From contig NC_060060.1 of NCBI RefSeq assembly GCF_020283565.1, positions 56,963,257-57,027,256 of the forward strand: 64,000 nucleotides of DNA, written 5' to 3'. Below the pieces are notes generated by a model that was given only the letters and a program-made list of their open reading frames with translations, was not told where the DNA came from and did not search any database. Both the position numbers and the translations under genes were made by a program. Within the stretch, counting starts at the first letter, position 1. Each line of letters begins with the position of its first letter. Source of the stretch: Trifolium pratense. Taxonomy: Eukaryota; Streptophyta; Magnoliopsida; Fabales; Fabaceae. This document shows positions 11,023 through 21,410 of the stretch, one piece after another.

Positions 11023-11581
11023 TGAAATTCCTGGCACGCAGTGGACCAATGCTTTGACAGATGCTACACCAGTTGTCTATATAAATCAAACAGCAGACAA
11101 GCAAAATAATAAACTGCAGAATAATAAAGAACACAGTAGGTTTGTTAACCCTGTTCAGTGTAAACACACCTACTCTGGGAATACCAATCCAGGAGGAATC
11201 CACTATAATAGTACTAGTTCTAAGTTATCAGTAAACGCCTCGTTTACAACTTGTCACCTAGCTACTACCCGTGCTATACTCTATCTAGGAACTCCTAAAT
11301 ATGAGACCCTGTTTCACTCCCCTCACTACCACACAACATATAAAACATATTTTTGTAACAAATAAAACAAACCGCCTTAGGTATCTTGTAGTAGAAGGCG
11401 CGTTTTAGCTTGCTGGATAAGTATGAACTTATTTGTAAATCAAATCTTCAAAAAGATATAAAACAAAATTTAGGTGCGCTGCTTCAAAAGACACATGTTG
11501 TACGGACATGCTACGACATCTTGGTCCAACATTTGGCTATTGTTGTTTTTGCGAAATTGTATCCAATATTTAAAACCCACA
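11023..11581 (+). mobile_element. Solo LTR, 559 bp
   Basis: The segment starts TGAAATTCCTGG and ends AAACCCACA, so it has TG...CA termini, and is flanked on both sides by CTAGC (11018-11022, 11582-11586), a 5-bp target duplication. The 3' flank of PPR copy A still has the empty site with a single CTAGC. Inside is a TATA-like ATATAAAACATA near 11338. Strand is assigned from that motif. No internal retroelement sequence remains, as expected after LTR-LTR recombination. Open frames inside are not genes. Confidence 0.85.
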
Positions 11582-11586
11582 CTAGC

Positions 11587-13508
11587 CAATGGTTTTCTTA
11601 ATCAACAATAGCTAATATCTAGATTCTTTATATATATTAAAAAAATCATTTCGATACAGAAGTAGAATACACCAGATATCTTGGGTGAGGGAATGGGATC
11701 ATGGATACAGGTCTATAGAGACTGAAAGCAAACTTGTTATGGTTTGGGAAATATAATATCATGTTATTCCTTGCATTATTATGACCAAAGAAGTAACTTG
11801 TTATGGCGCGTGAAGTGAGTCAAAATTAAAGGTTTATTCGCCTTTTCCTTGTCTTTTTTAACTTTAACAAGCTTTGATTTTTCATTCAAAGCTTATTTAT
11901 CTAATGTAGTTTTCCATGTTCTGTCATTCTTATCTATCTGAAATGTATATGCACTGAATCGTTGATGTCACAAAAAATTTTGTTTTGTGGGAGTTCTGTT
12001 ATCTACGGTTTTTGTTTCTGATGTACAACAAATTATGTTTCTAGTATCTTTTATAGCAAGTCTCCTATTTCACCGCCGTCATCGGCTCACCATCCCTCTC
12101 AGCCTTCTTCACCACATATTCTGTCTCTTTAGTTTCTTTTGTTTTCAGCCTACGATAGACAGCAGGAAATAACACACTGGAGAGGATCGGAATCCTCGAA
12201 TGTGGGGCAGTTTTTTTGGAGAAGATACAGAGAGTAACGGTTCTCACATGGAGGTTCCCCTTTACGAAACGCGACGTCACGCTTCCAATTATCCTCCTCG
12301 ACACCAATTTCAACAACAATTATAGATTAATTGCACTAGTGTTGCAAAAGCTCTTAATGAAATCAGATTGATACATAAAAATGTCTCAAGAATGTCTATT
12401 ATATTTGAGATGTCTATTGATAGTTGGACAAAGGGTCCAGATGTGAAGAATCACAGAAGCAGCATGCGTTTATCGCTATATCAGTAAGTACAACAACTCT
12501 GAATTTCAACAGCAGATGCATCATGTGTCCAGCTTTGGCTATTGTAGTCAACTGATTTAGTTGCCTAATGTCAATGTGTTGTTTTGATCATATTTCTACA
12601 TGAAACTTTTGTTGCAATTGAAAAATAAATTGAACCTGTTGATGAAAGCATGATGGAATATGCAAAGGTGTTGCCTCTGTATTGCTGCCACTTTCCTGCT
12701 ATCACTATAAAGCGAAGGTGAAGTCTTAGTGGCCGTTACAAAGGTAGTTATTTGATTTGTAGGAAGCATAATTCTATTTTCTCCATAATTATATATGCAG
12801 CAGTCTATACTTAAATGTATTGTTCACTTTTTTGTGCTCGTTGTTAAATTAAATTCTTAATAAAGCATAAATATGATTGAATAGTTCAGGATGGCGACAC
12901 TTGCACACATCAATATGATTCATGAATATGATTCATGATTCCCCTTTTATATAGATGCTATTGATTTGAAATTCGAGCACTGTCTTCCTTGCACTAGACG
13001 CTAGTGATTTGACAGGTTGAACAATTATTGTTTGCTCATTTCATTGTAATTTGTTTGTTCATAACCGATCACTAAATCATCGTCCTTTCGGTTCAAGTTG
13101 CTATTTTGATTTAAAGAACTCAATAAGTGATTTAAAAGAGCTGCTCAGATGTTAGTGCAATTGTAGTCTGCTATTATGTTTAAGACCTTAAGCATGCATC
13201 TTAAAAAAAGTCTGAATCTGACAGATACAACCTTTTATTTAATGGATTTGTCTTTGTTCAATTCATTCAGCTCTAAATTCTGCTCGATTTACTTGGCAGC
13301 TAGTTTTGTTATTATTTTAGTCTCAGAATCATGTTTTCGTTAATAAAATTGATTGCTTTTTGTTCATATTAGCTAGTAGGGTTCCTTCTTTTAAAGAAGT
13401 GTATTATTGGATACCTCCAAAGTAGTTTTCCGTGTTCTGTCAATCTTATTTTTCTTAAGTATATATAAAACTTCGTGTACAAGTACATAATGTTAAAAAT
13501 TGTGATCC
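11587..13508. other. Paralogous 3' flank of PPR copy B
   Basis: Nearly identical to 34262-36529 up to 13508, where similarity stops abruptly (after GTTAAAAATTGTGATCCTT). A ~345-bp segment present at 34815-35160 is missing here at about 12140. Exon-like scraps occur at 12146-12230 and 12380-12481; the latter ends at a good donor (ATATCA then GTAAGT). They belong to no family I recognise and contain stops in this copy. Confidence 0.6.
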
Positions 13509-14739
13509 TTGTATATTCACATATTGTGCTGATTAGGCTCTGGTATCGCACACAATTTGTATTCAAATGGAATACTTTATGAGTTTCATTGATTCTATTT
13601 TTTTTCTTCCTCACGTGAATTTCATTGATTCTTCTTTTATTGAGTATGTATGTCTCTTTATATTATATAGATTCCTCTGTTGAAATATTCCTTTTCCTTC
13701 TACTATTTGACATAAAGATTGCAAGAAAATCTTGGCCTCATCTCCAGCATTTATATAAGTATCACAAACACTTGGGAAGCCTTAAAGCTAGTTATTATGG
13801 AGGAGAACCAAACTAGTTATTAAATAATACACCACAAAGAATTTCGTACTATTTGATGTGGGACTTGGACACCCTACAGTACCCAAGCCCCTATTGAAGC
13901 CTTGTTCTTGAGAGATGAGAGACAACGTCTCGGCAGCTGCACTCTACGATGCTTTCTTCAATCTTTCTAATTGATCTCTCCATCGGTAGATCTCTTCAAG
14001 TAACCACCAATATAAGCTATTATTCCTATTGCCAGAGGGGTCTTTTGGGGTTGTGCGACATGTGCGACGACATAAGGCCCCATAAAAATAGGGGCTCTAA
14101 ATTTTTTTTATAGGGTAGTAGTATTAGTAAATGAGAGATATAAAACTAGTAATTGCACTCAAATACTTGAGATTCTCTTTATTCTAAAATGATTGATTTA
14201 TTAGTTACAAAATGTCCTAAAAGAGATTTTTCTATTGTGAATAAATTTTTTAGACGCTTTATAGCTAATTGTTATACTATAGTTTTATTAAATGAAGAGA
14301 TGTGTAATAGAGATTTTCTTGTTTCTTAGACGCTTCATAGCTAATTTTGCATTGTTTTTTTTATTATGGCCTATTTTTATTAAAGGGCCACTTTTATATT
14401 TTGCACAGAGCCTCCAAAAACTCGGAGACGCCCCTGCCTATTGTTGGAATGGAGAAAACAATATTCATAATTTAGTACTTAATATCAACAGAATAGTAGA
14501 ATTTTCCTTTGAAACAGTGGAAGGAAAGCTTAAATAGAAACAAAAACAGATGAGGAGTTTCTTGGCAAGAGCAATGCAAAATCCTAATTTTGTTGCAACA
14601 ATTGCTTCAGCAGAAGGGACGGAGAAAATAGTTAGAGGAAGTTTTTTTCCAAGAAGAGGAGAATTATTAGTCAAGGGCCTAGTAATGTTGAAGTAAATGA
14701 TGATTTAAGAGATGCTGCTGAAGAGTGCTTAAATTTTGT
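13509..14739. other. Unresolved repetitive DNA
   Basis: No gene is supported. Around 13855-14110 phrases such as GATGTGGGACTTGGACACC and ATAAGGCCCCATAAAAATAGG look like old transposon pieces, and 14210-14345 contains two copies of TTTTAGACGCTT-ATAGCTAATT. At 14550-14690 a run of sense codons in one frame (MRSFLARAMQNPNFVATIAS and onward) is not recognised. Confidence 0.4.
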
Positions 14740-14741
14740 TA

Positions 14742-14901
14742 CCCCCTCCGTCCCAAATCTTTGGTCATTTAATAAATGCTTTTATTCTTGTAAGGTACAA
14801 ATGGTAAAATATCATTAATTGTACATTGAATTCTTAAAAGAATCAAAGTTTTGGGATAAAAGTAAAAGGCTAAAAGGACAAAAGTTTTACAAGGGAGGGA
14901 G
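14742..14901. mobile_element. Stowaway-like MITE, 160 bp
   Basis: Left end CCCCCTCCGTCCCAAATCTTT and right end AAGTTTTACAAGGGAGGGAG are imperfect inverted repeats flanked by TA (14740-14741, 14902-14903). It is inserted between two stretches that look coding-like, so it may have interrupted an older element. Confidence 0.7.
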
Positions 14902-15109
14902 TAAGCTTGAACCACATCAAGATGTTGAAGAGGATACTAATCAAATCAATCAAGTTGAAATTAGAGATAAAGAGATTCATATTGAAGTGTTTTGGCAAGA
15001 TTTGCTTAATGAATGTAAATATCATGCGAAACTAGGAGACGATTCCCCATAGCCAATCAGATCCAACTGAGCCAGCAAACAGAACAACAGGGTGAGGACC
15101 ACGTGGTAA

Positions 15110-15322
15110 TTTCTCTAAATACACTCCTATGAGCACATCTAGAGAACGAATCTTGTAGGAGTGTATAAACACGAGTTTGTAGAGTCCGGGGTGAGATTCC
15201 CTAGAGAGATTAAGAAATCATCAAGGACAGACATAACGAAGTGCTGCAAATTCTATAAAAGTCATGGACATGAAACGGAAGATCGCATTCAGTTGAAGGG
15301 TGTTATTATAACATGACCATGT
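15110..15322 (+). pseudogene. Ty3/gypsy gag remnant
   Basis: One frame at 15203-15322 reads TDITKCCKFYKSHGHETED and then R-I-Q-L-K, resembling the gag zinc-finger region C-x-F-H-x-x-H-G-H-x-T-E-x-C-x-x-L-K of Tat/Ogre-type Ty3/gypsy elements, with the last Cys changed to Arg. Upstream, in another frame, a YTPMSTSRERIL segment also fits this gag, so there are frameshifts and stops. No LTRs or pol are visible. The coding-like stretch at 14904-15050 may belong to it but is unrecognised. Confidence 0.6.
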
Positions 15323-15329
15323 GACATTA

Positions 15330-16068
15330 CCTGAACTCCACAAATGTGGGAAAAAGGGGTTAGGATTAGAGTTTGCAAACAATACAACTTTTATAAAATA
15401 TTTCAACAAGTTTTCTAACATGATTTTTTATCCCTACTTTTCAGTCAACTCGTGTACATCATTCGAAATTTTAACTTTTTTTTTCTGTCATTTTAATATA
15501 CATTATAGGAATTTTTCTTTGCAAATTTTAAATTTATTTATTTTAACAAGAGAAAATTAACTATTCTTTTTGGCGCATAAAAATTCAAGGATAAATGTTT
15601 ACCCAAAAAAATAAATAATTAAGATAGGAGAGTAATTAATTATATGGTCATTAATACTAGTCGTGTGATATTGATGATAACCTATGAAGCAGGGACACAG
15701 ATACCGGACACGACACAGACACGTCGACACCGATAAAAAATTGGAAAAGTGACATAATTTAGTGTAATCATAAGTGTCAGTGTCGGTGTCGGACACCGAC
15801 ACGTGCGACACAGACACACCTAATCTGAGGAGTGTCGGTGTTTCCTAGACGACAACCATGTGTCGTGCTATTAAGTGTTTTCCTTAAAAAAATCACTTTT
15901 ATAAGTTGTATCAAAACAAACTAAGGATTATTTTATTTAAAAAAAGTGATTTTTATTATAATAAACAAACACAATGTAAATTCAACTTTTCTAAAAATCT
16001 ATAAAAACTAATCTCTAAATTATTTTACATCAAAATCACTATTTTTTTAATCTGTAACAAACGCACCC
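15330..16068. other. Intergenic DNA
   Basis: No gene is supported. At 15680-15850 there is a cluster of ACACCGACAC/GTGTCGGTGT motifs in both orientations, including the near-palindrome GTGTCGGACACCGACACG at 15785-15802, that can form strong hairpins. Confidence 0.5.
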
Positions 16069-16270
16069 GTCAAAAGTTTGGTAGATAGGGATCCCATAAA
16101 AACTTCTTTCAAGCAATGGGCAAAACTTGGTCATTTCTCAAGAACAATAGCTAAGGGACCCGATACTACTACTTGGATCTGGAACCTACATGCTAATGCT
16201 CATGATTTCGATAGCCATACTAGTGATTTAGAGTAGGATTCAATGATTATTCGTTCGCCGGAACCAAAAC
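16069..16270 (+). pseudogene. psaA: Nuclear plastid DNA fragment: 5' part of psaA, permuted
   Basis: Bases 16069-16233 translate without a stop to the N-terminal region of photosystem I apoprotein A1 ([42 protein letters not shown]; roughly codons 10-64). Directly after it, 16234-16270 gives the sequence around the psaA start codon (GGATTCAATGATTATTCG, MIIRSPEP). The two pieces are in reversed order relative to the plastid gene, so this is a rearranged NUPT, not a gene. Only a few residues differ from the usual sequence, suggesting modest age. Confidence 0.9.
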
Positions 16271-16369
16271 TACCGAAAAAATTAATAAATTTATAATTTA
16301 ATCAAAATACAAATTTTAATATATAAATATAAATAATAATAATAATAAAATATTTAAAAAAACAGAGCG
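16271..16369. repeat. AT-rich stretch with short AAT repeat
   Basis: Almost only A and T with (AAT)n at about 16331-16348, lying between the plastid fragment and the LINE 5' end. Confidence 0.6.
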
Positions 16370-16439
16370 ATGATAGAGAGAGAGAGAGTTAGCGAGAGAG
16401 AGAGAGAGAAGAGCTGCTTCTAGGGCAAGCCTAGGACGG

Positions 16440-18535
16440 CAGTTTCGGTCATCGCCTTCACCGGAAGTAAGGCAGAAACGGGGGGCGATTCCATTGATAG
16501 TGGAGAATGGGCTGAGGTGCGACGGAGAGGGTGGAAAGAGCTTAGACAGGATGAACGAAAATAGGACAGATATAGACGAACCTATGATCACCATTCGCGA
16601 TCGCGCTCGAAACCTGGACGAGATATTTCTCACGATCGGTGTTGTATTCCCAATCACCAGGTCTGCAATCACTATCGATCTGGAAGAAGCAGGTCACGAT
16701 ATAACAGAGGGCGAAGCATGTTTCATCGGTCAAGGAACTGGCGTGTTGCGCGATCCTTCTCCTTCAATTCTAGAACGTGATCGTTTTCAGCCATGGAAGG
16801 GCGGCGGAAAGCTTCCAGTGGCCGGCGATGTAGGCAGGAGGAAAGGGAGGACGGTAGAGGTAGAGATTCCGGCAGAAATCACGATGGAAGGAATGCAGAT
16901 AGACACCGTTTGGGTTTCAATCATGGAAGGGAGGAAGAAATTCATGATTCTAAGTGTGTTGTTTATAATAACCGTGTTATGCAGGAGGAGAAGAATTCCT
17001 TGAAGAAGCAAGAGTATGGCAGAAATCATTTTGGCCAAGGCACGGTTAAGGGCAACAACGGCGGTGCGAGTGCAGAGTTAAATTATGTGAATGGCGATGT
17101 TGAGCGTTCACATAATAAGATTGGTGATGGTGGTGCTTCGGGTTGTGCTCTAAAACGGTACATATCTTTTTATTTCACAAATTTTCCAGCACAAATGTCG
17201 AACTTTTATTTGAGGAAGGGTTTTGAAGTCTGTGGTATGCTGGAGGACGTGTTTGTTGCAAAAAAAAGAAATAGATACGGTAAACCTCACGGTTTCGTTA
17301 AATTTTCTAATGTTAAAAACGTGACAAAATTGTTGAATGCTATCAACAATGTTTGGTTTGGATATTTTCGGGTTAAAGTTAGTGTTGCCATGTTTGAACG
17401 CAATGTTTCCGGGGTGGGAAGGAACTCGGAGAGGCAAAGGGGTGGATTAAGAAAAGGAGAAGAAGTGCAGTAGCTGAAAGTGGGGCAGCAAGACTCAGCA
17501 AGGAATGTAGAGCCTACAGGATGTGCTGGTAATAATAAGTCGCCGAAGAAAATTAATGATTATGCTGTAGTATTGATATTACTGCGGAGAAGGATAGTAG
17601 TGCCCCATGGGAAGGAGTGCAGGTGGGGGAGGTGGTTATCAAGCTAGGGGCTCGGCAGGAGGAGATAGTCAAAAAAGGCAGACTCAACAAAAGGGGTAGT
17701 AAAGTCTGCGAATAAGGTTGAGCAGCTAAATGATTCAGTCAAGGACTGCAAAGTCTTTATGCAAAGCTATAAATCGAAGCCTAATGATACGGAGTGGGCT
17801 TACAAAGGGGTAGTGGCTATAGTCTTCAATGGTGAATCGCTTTCTGTGGTGCATAACAGAATTATGGACGCGGGTTTTAGTGATCTGATTCTCATTCCAA
17901 TGGGTGCCGATAAGGTTTTTGTCCATAGCACTGAGAATGGAGATGCTATGTCAGTGATCAACAATGCTAAGGAGTTCTTCCAACTAGTTTTTTGGAATTG
18001 GATGCGATGGGATAAGGAGACATCACCTTATCAGAGAGGTGCTTGGGTCCGTTTGTATGGAGTTCCTCTTCATGCTTGGAATGAGCAATTCTTCCAGCTG
18101 TGCGTTTTTGAAAGTGGACGGTTCCTTCGAACGGATAGTAGTTCTGTTGAAAAGACCATATTAGACTTCGCGCGAGTCTTAATAGCTACATCGAAACTTG
18201 ACATAATCAAAAAAAGTGTGTCTGTGCTGGTGGACGAAATCATAGTGGAGATTAAGATCGTGGAGGAATGGGGATACGCTATGGGAGAGGATTCTTGTCT
18301 TTTTGACGAGGGGAGTGAGTTTGAGGAATCTCAAGCTGATTACAGTGAAGGTCAGGTGGATCCGGAGGTTAACCGCAGTGTGGACATGTTAATCGATAAA
18401 TTTAAGGAAGGGCTTGATGAGGAGGATCTCGTTGAAGGCCAAGGCATGCGGGATGACGAATTGTTAGACAAGTCTGAAGCTAAACCAGGTCCTGAGAGAG
18501 TCGGGATTTCATATGTTTTGGGGAAGGGTTCTAAG
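16440..18535 (+). pseudogene. LINE ORF1, 5' part (RRM and DUF4283)
   Basis: One frame (codons starting at positions of the series 16793, 17759) carries, in order: EWAEVRRRGWKELRQDE near 16503; an R/S-rich linker; an RRM at about 17155-17400 (RYISFYFTNFPAQMSN, then PHGFVKFSNVKNV as RNP1-like); and a DUF4283 domain at about 17750-18250 (RGAWVRLYGVPLHAWNEQFF). Stops interrupt it, among them TAG and TGA near 16559 and 16778, TAG at 17471, and two near 17650-17675. ORF1 proteins of plant L1 elements bind element RNA (family knowledge). The frame runs without interruption into the copia insertion point and continues in frame after it at 26702. Confidence 0.8.
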
Positions 18536-19839
18536 TGTTGGTGTAAGCCCTAGAGGCCAATTATTTATAATTGCATGATACTTGTATTGGATAATTTACT
18601 TATTAAATAAAGGCTTTTCTTTATTATGTTTATGTGTTAAATAATAATAGAGTCCCTAGAATAGTAAGTTCATTGAATGGAACGTTAAGTGTGACTTAAT
18701 CGTGAGAATCCATTACACATGAGAACACTATTCTTAAAACATCCGTAGTCGAGCTTTACTGTGAATTGGGATAACATCAAAACATAGAGACTATTATGTT
18801 GGTAGACTGATGATCACATCTCACGGATCATAGATAAAGAGTTATCAAGTCTTCACATAGATATAAATATTAAGAGTAATATTTATATCGGATTGACCCA
18901 CCATGAGAATACTACATAGTATGTTATGAAATGTCATAAGATATTCTCATAGTGATAAGTGGTGTATTCCACCCATTCGACCTGAAACCACTATGTTCCC
19001 CAAATGTAGGAGTGTAGTACTTTGTCGCCATTCAAAGTTATCCGTAACAGGATGACTATAAAGTTGGTTGATGGGTATTCCACGAATCATGCTAAGGGAC
19101 ATGAGTGACCTAGATGGAATTTACCCCTCCTACATAACAGGAGATGATATGTCTATGGGCCCAATATTGAACTTAACAAGGGTGACGTACTATGCCTTGT
19201 GTTCAATATAGACATAAGGGTAAAATGGTAATTATACACATGAGTTTTATCACGGAAAGGTTTGTCAGATCACGTGACATTCTTGTGACTTGGGTAGCAG
19301 TGATGTGTTGCTAGATACTGCTCACTGTTTATAATATTAAGATTAATATTATTGCCAACGTCATAAGAACCTACAGGGTCACACACATAAGGACAGTCGA
19401 TATGGAAGAAATAAGTAAGACTTATTTTGAGGGTGCGATTAGTGAAAAACTATTTTGGGCTTAAGAAGACCAAACACCGTTTGACCCAACTGACCACACA
19501 AGAAACTCTATAAATAGAAGCTTATGTAGTTCAGTTTGTTTTTGCTTTTTCACAATTCGTTTTCAGAGAAACCCTAAAACTCTGAAACCCTAACCGCACT
19601 TCCTAAGCCTTCATCTTGTAGCAGCTAGCACTGAAAGTTGAAGACCTGTTCGTGTGGACTAGCTAGAGGTGCTGCCGTCGTGTGGTGCTTGTGATCAATA
19701 AGAGAAGCAAAGAGTTTGCTGTTTCAGTTATACAAAGGTATAACGTTTAACCCTGATCATGCCCATTCGCAAGGATTCAGTGAAGGAAATTTTAATTCCG
19801 CTGCGTTTTAATCTCTTTTATACACGCTATTCTCCTTCA
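18536..19839 (+). repeat. Left LTR of the copia element
   Basis: Begins TGTTGGTGTAAG and ends CTCCTTCA. It holds a TATA box (TATAAATA, 19509-19516), placing transcription start near 19540 and a U3 of about 1 kb. Two telo-box-like motifs (AAACCCTA) lie just downstream at 19570-19595. Confidence 0.95.
19509..19516 (+). promoter_or_regulatory. TATA box in the left LTR
   Basis: TATAAATA, repeated in the right LTR at 26366-26373. The only strong TATA element in the LTR, at a sensible distance before the U5-like 3' part. Confidence 0.7.
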
Positions 19840-19840
19840 G

Positions 19841-19852
19841 TGGTATCAGAGC
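19841..19852 (+). promoter_or_regulatory. Primer binding site (tRNA-iMet)
   Basis: TGGTATCAGAGC, one base after the left LTR, is complementary to the 3' end of plant initiator methionine tRNA, the usual primer for copia minus-strand synthesis. Confidence 0.95.
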
Positions 19853-20034
19853 CACTTGTGAAACCATGAATCGGTTTTGTTGTTATTTACAGTTTTATTA
19901 TTATGATCAGAATCGGTATTAATAATAATAATAATAACAAAGATTAATAAAATTTGAATGATCAATCTTAACATATATGTGATATATGGTATAATTCTGA
20001 TACGACATCAGTGTATGTGATATACTGATAGTAT

Positions 20035-20410
20035 CATTCGTTGAAAGTTTTAAGTGATTGTCGTGAGCATGGATGATTGTGAGCGTGATCTTCGGAACCG
20101 ATAACTGGTGAAGCATCATATATCCAATCGTCTGTGATGAACAAAATCCTGAAACGTTTTGATGAATGGTCGTTGTATTAGGGTTTATAACAATACAAGG
20201 GTTGTGTTGTTATATAAACAGAACATATTGTTCATTGAAAGTTTTAAGTGATTGTCGTGAGCATGGATGATTGTGAGTGTGAGCTTCGGAACCGATAACT
20301 GGTGAAGCATCATATATCCAATCGTCTGTGATGAACAAAATCCTGAAACGTTTTGATGAATGATTACTGTATTAGGGTTTGTAACAATGCAAGGGTTGTG
20401 TTGTTATACT
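20035..20410 (+). repeat. Tandem duplication in the copia leader
   Basis: A ~175-bp block (GTTTTAAGTGATTGTCGTGA ... AGGGTTGTGTTGTTATA) occurs at about 20046-20216 and again at 20242-20410 with few changes. The whole leader from primer site to polyprotein start is about 1.56 kb, long for copia, with no other open frame. Confidence 0.85.
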
Positions 20411-21410
20411 CTGCGTAAGGTGATCAATCATGGTATTTTATTAATTGGACTAATTTAATAATAATATATTATGTGTTTATTGTTATTAAAGTTGCATGAT
20501 GAATGGTTATGGCCTTAGTTATTCTTTTCATTTTATTTGGGATTTTAAATACGGCCTACGTGTCGTGCCTCTCTTATATTCTCTTGATGTAATTTCTCTT
20601 CTCATCTCACTCCCTCGTATGAACACGAGTTTCTTGTAGTGATGTAATATAAGATTAGCAAATAGGACAGGAAGGACATCAATGAAGATCTATCTTGGAG
20701 AAGTATAGGTCGTTCTTAGATATAGCATAGGTTCTCTCATTGGCTTGAGGGAACAATCACGCTAGGGGCCATAACCATGTCACTTTATTATATTATGTAT
20801 GTTGATGCATGTTATGTATGGAGTGACGTCATTGTATGTAAGCCGTGGTAAGATGAGATCAAATTAATTATAAAAGCCCTCAAAGGAATTAATATTAAGT
20901 TTTATCGCTTTCCAACGAATAGCGCCCTTCAAGATCAATATCGATCAATGTAGGTTTTGCCAACGCGAAGTGCATTGTCAATATTGATAAGTTGCGGTGA
21001 GGTAATTTGTTTATCCGATCGCTATTTAATGGGTCTAACTTAACTAAAGAAAATATAATAAGATTATATGACTTTAGAAGCAAGTATTGGGTTATTCCAT
21101 GTGATGGATTAGAATAAGCGTTATTCACCCAATAGAAAGGATATGAGAGTTGTATGAGATACAATTGGAAAGGAGTTTCCTACCTAAATAACTAAATTTT
21201 GTGTAATCAGCCCAACGCTGACTTAAAACGAAGTGAAATATGGATCTCATTCTCACTAGAAAATCTTCAAACGGGATTTTCCGAATCAAATGTCGAGGGT
21301 CATTTGTTTTGAGTAAAATAGTGGGAGCACATGTTTAATTAAAGGCCTAATTAAATGTGTATTAAAATTGTTCAATACTTATATTTTCACTTTTACAATT
21401 GTAGATCACC

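Noticed and set aside
10928..11365. 145-codon open frame after PPR copy B, and its 137-codon twin at 33626-34039
   Set aside because: Both lie across the start of the solo LTR and exist only because the LTR is inserted there; the translation has no domain and the frame is not conserved in copy A.
16069..16270. A functional psaA gene
   Set aside because: Only about 60 codons are present and in permuted order, embedded in nuclear repeats.
16494..17003. A 169-codon frame as a separate gene
   Set aside because: It overlaps LINE ORF1 in another frame; the ORF1 frame has the recognisable EWAEVRRR start, RRM and DUF4283.
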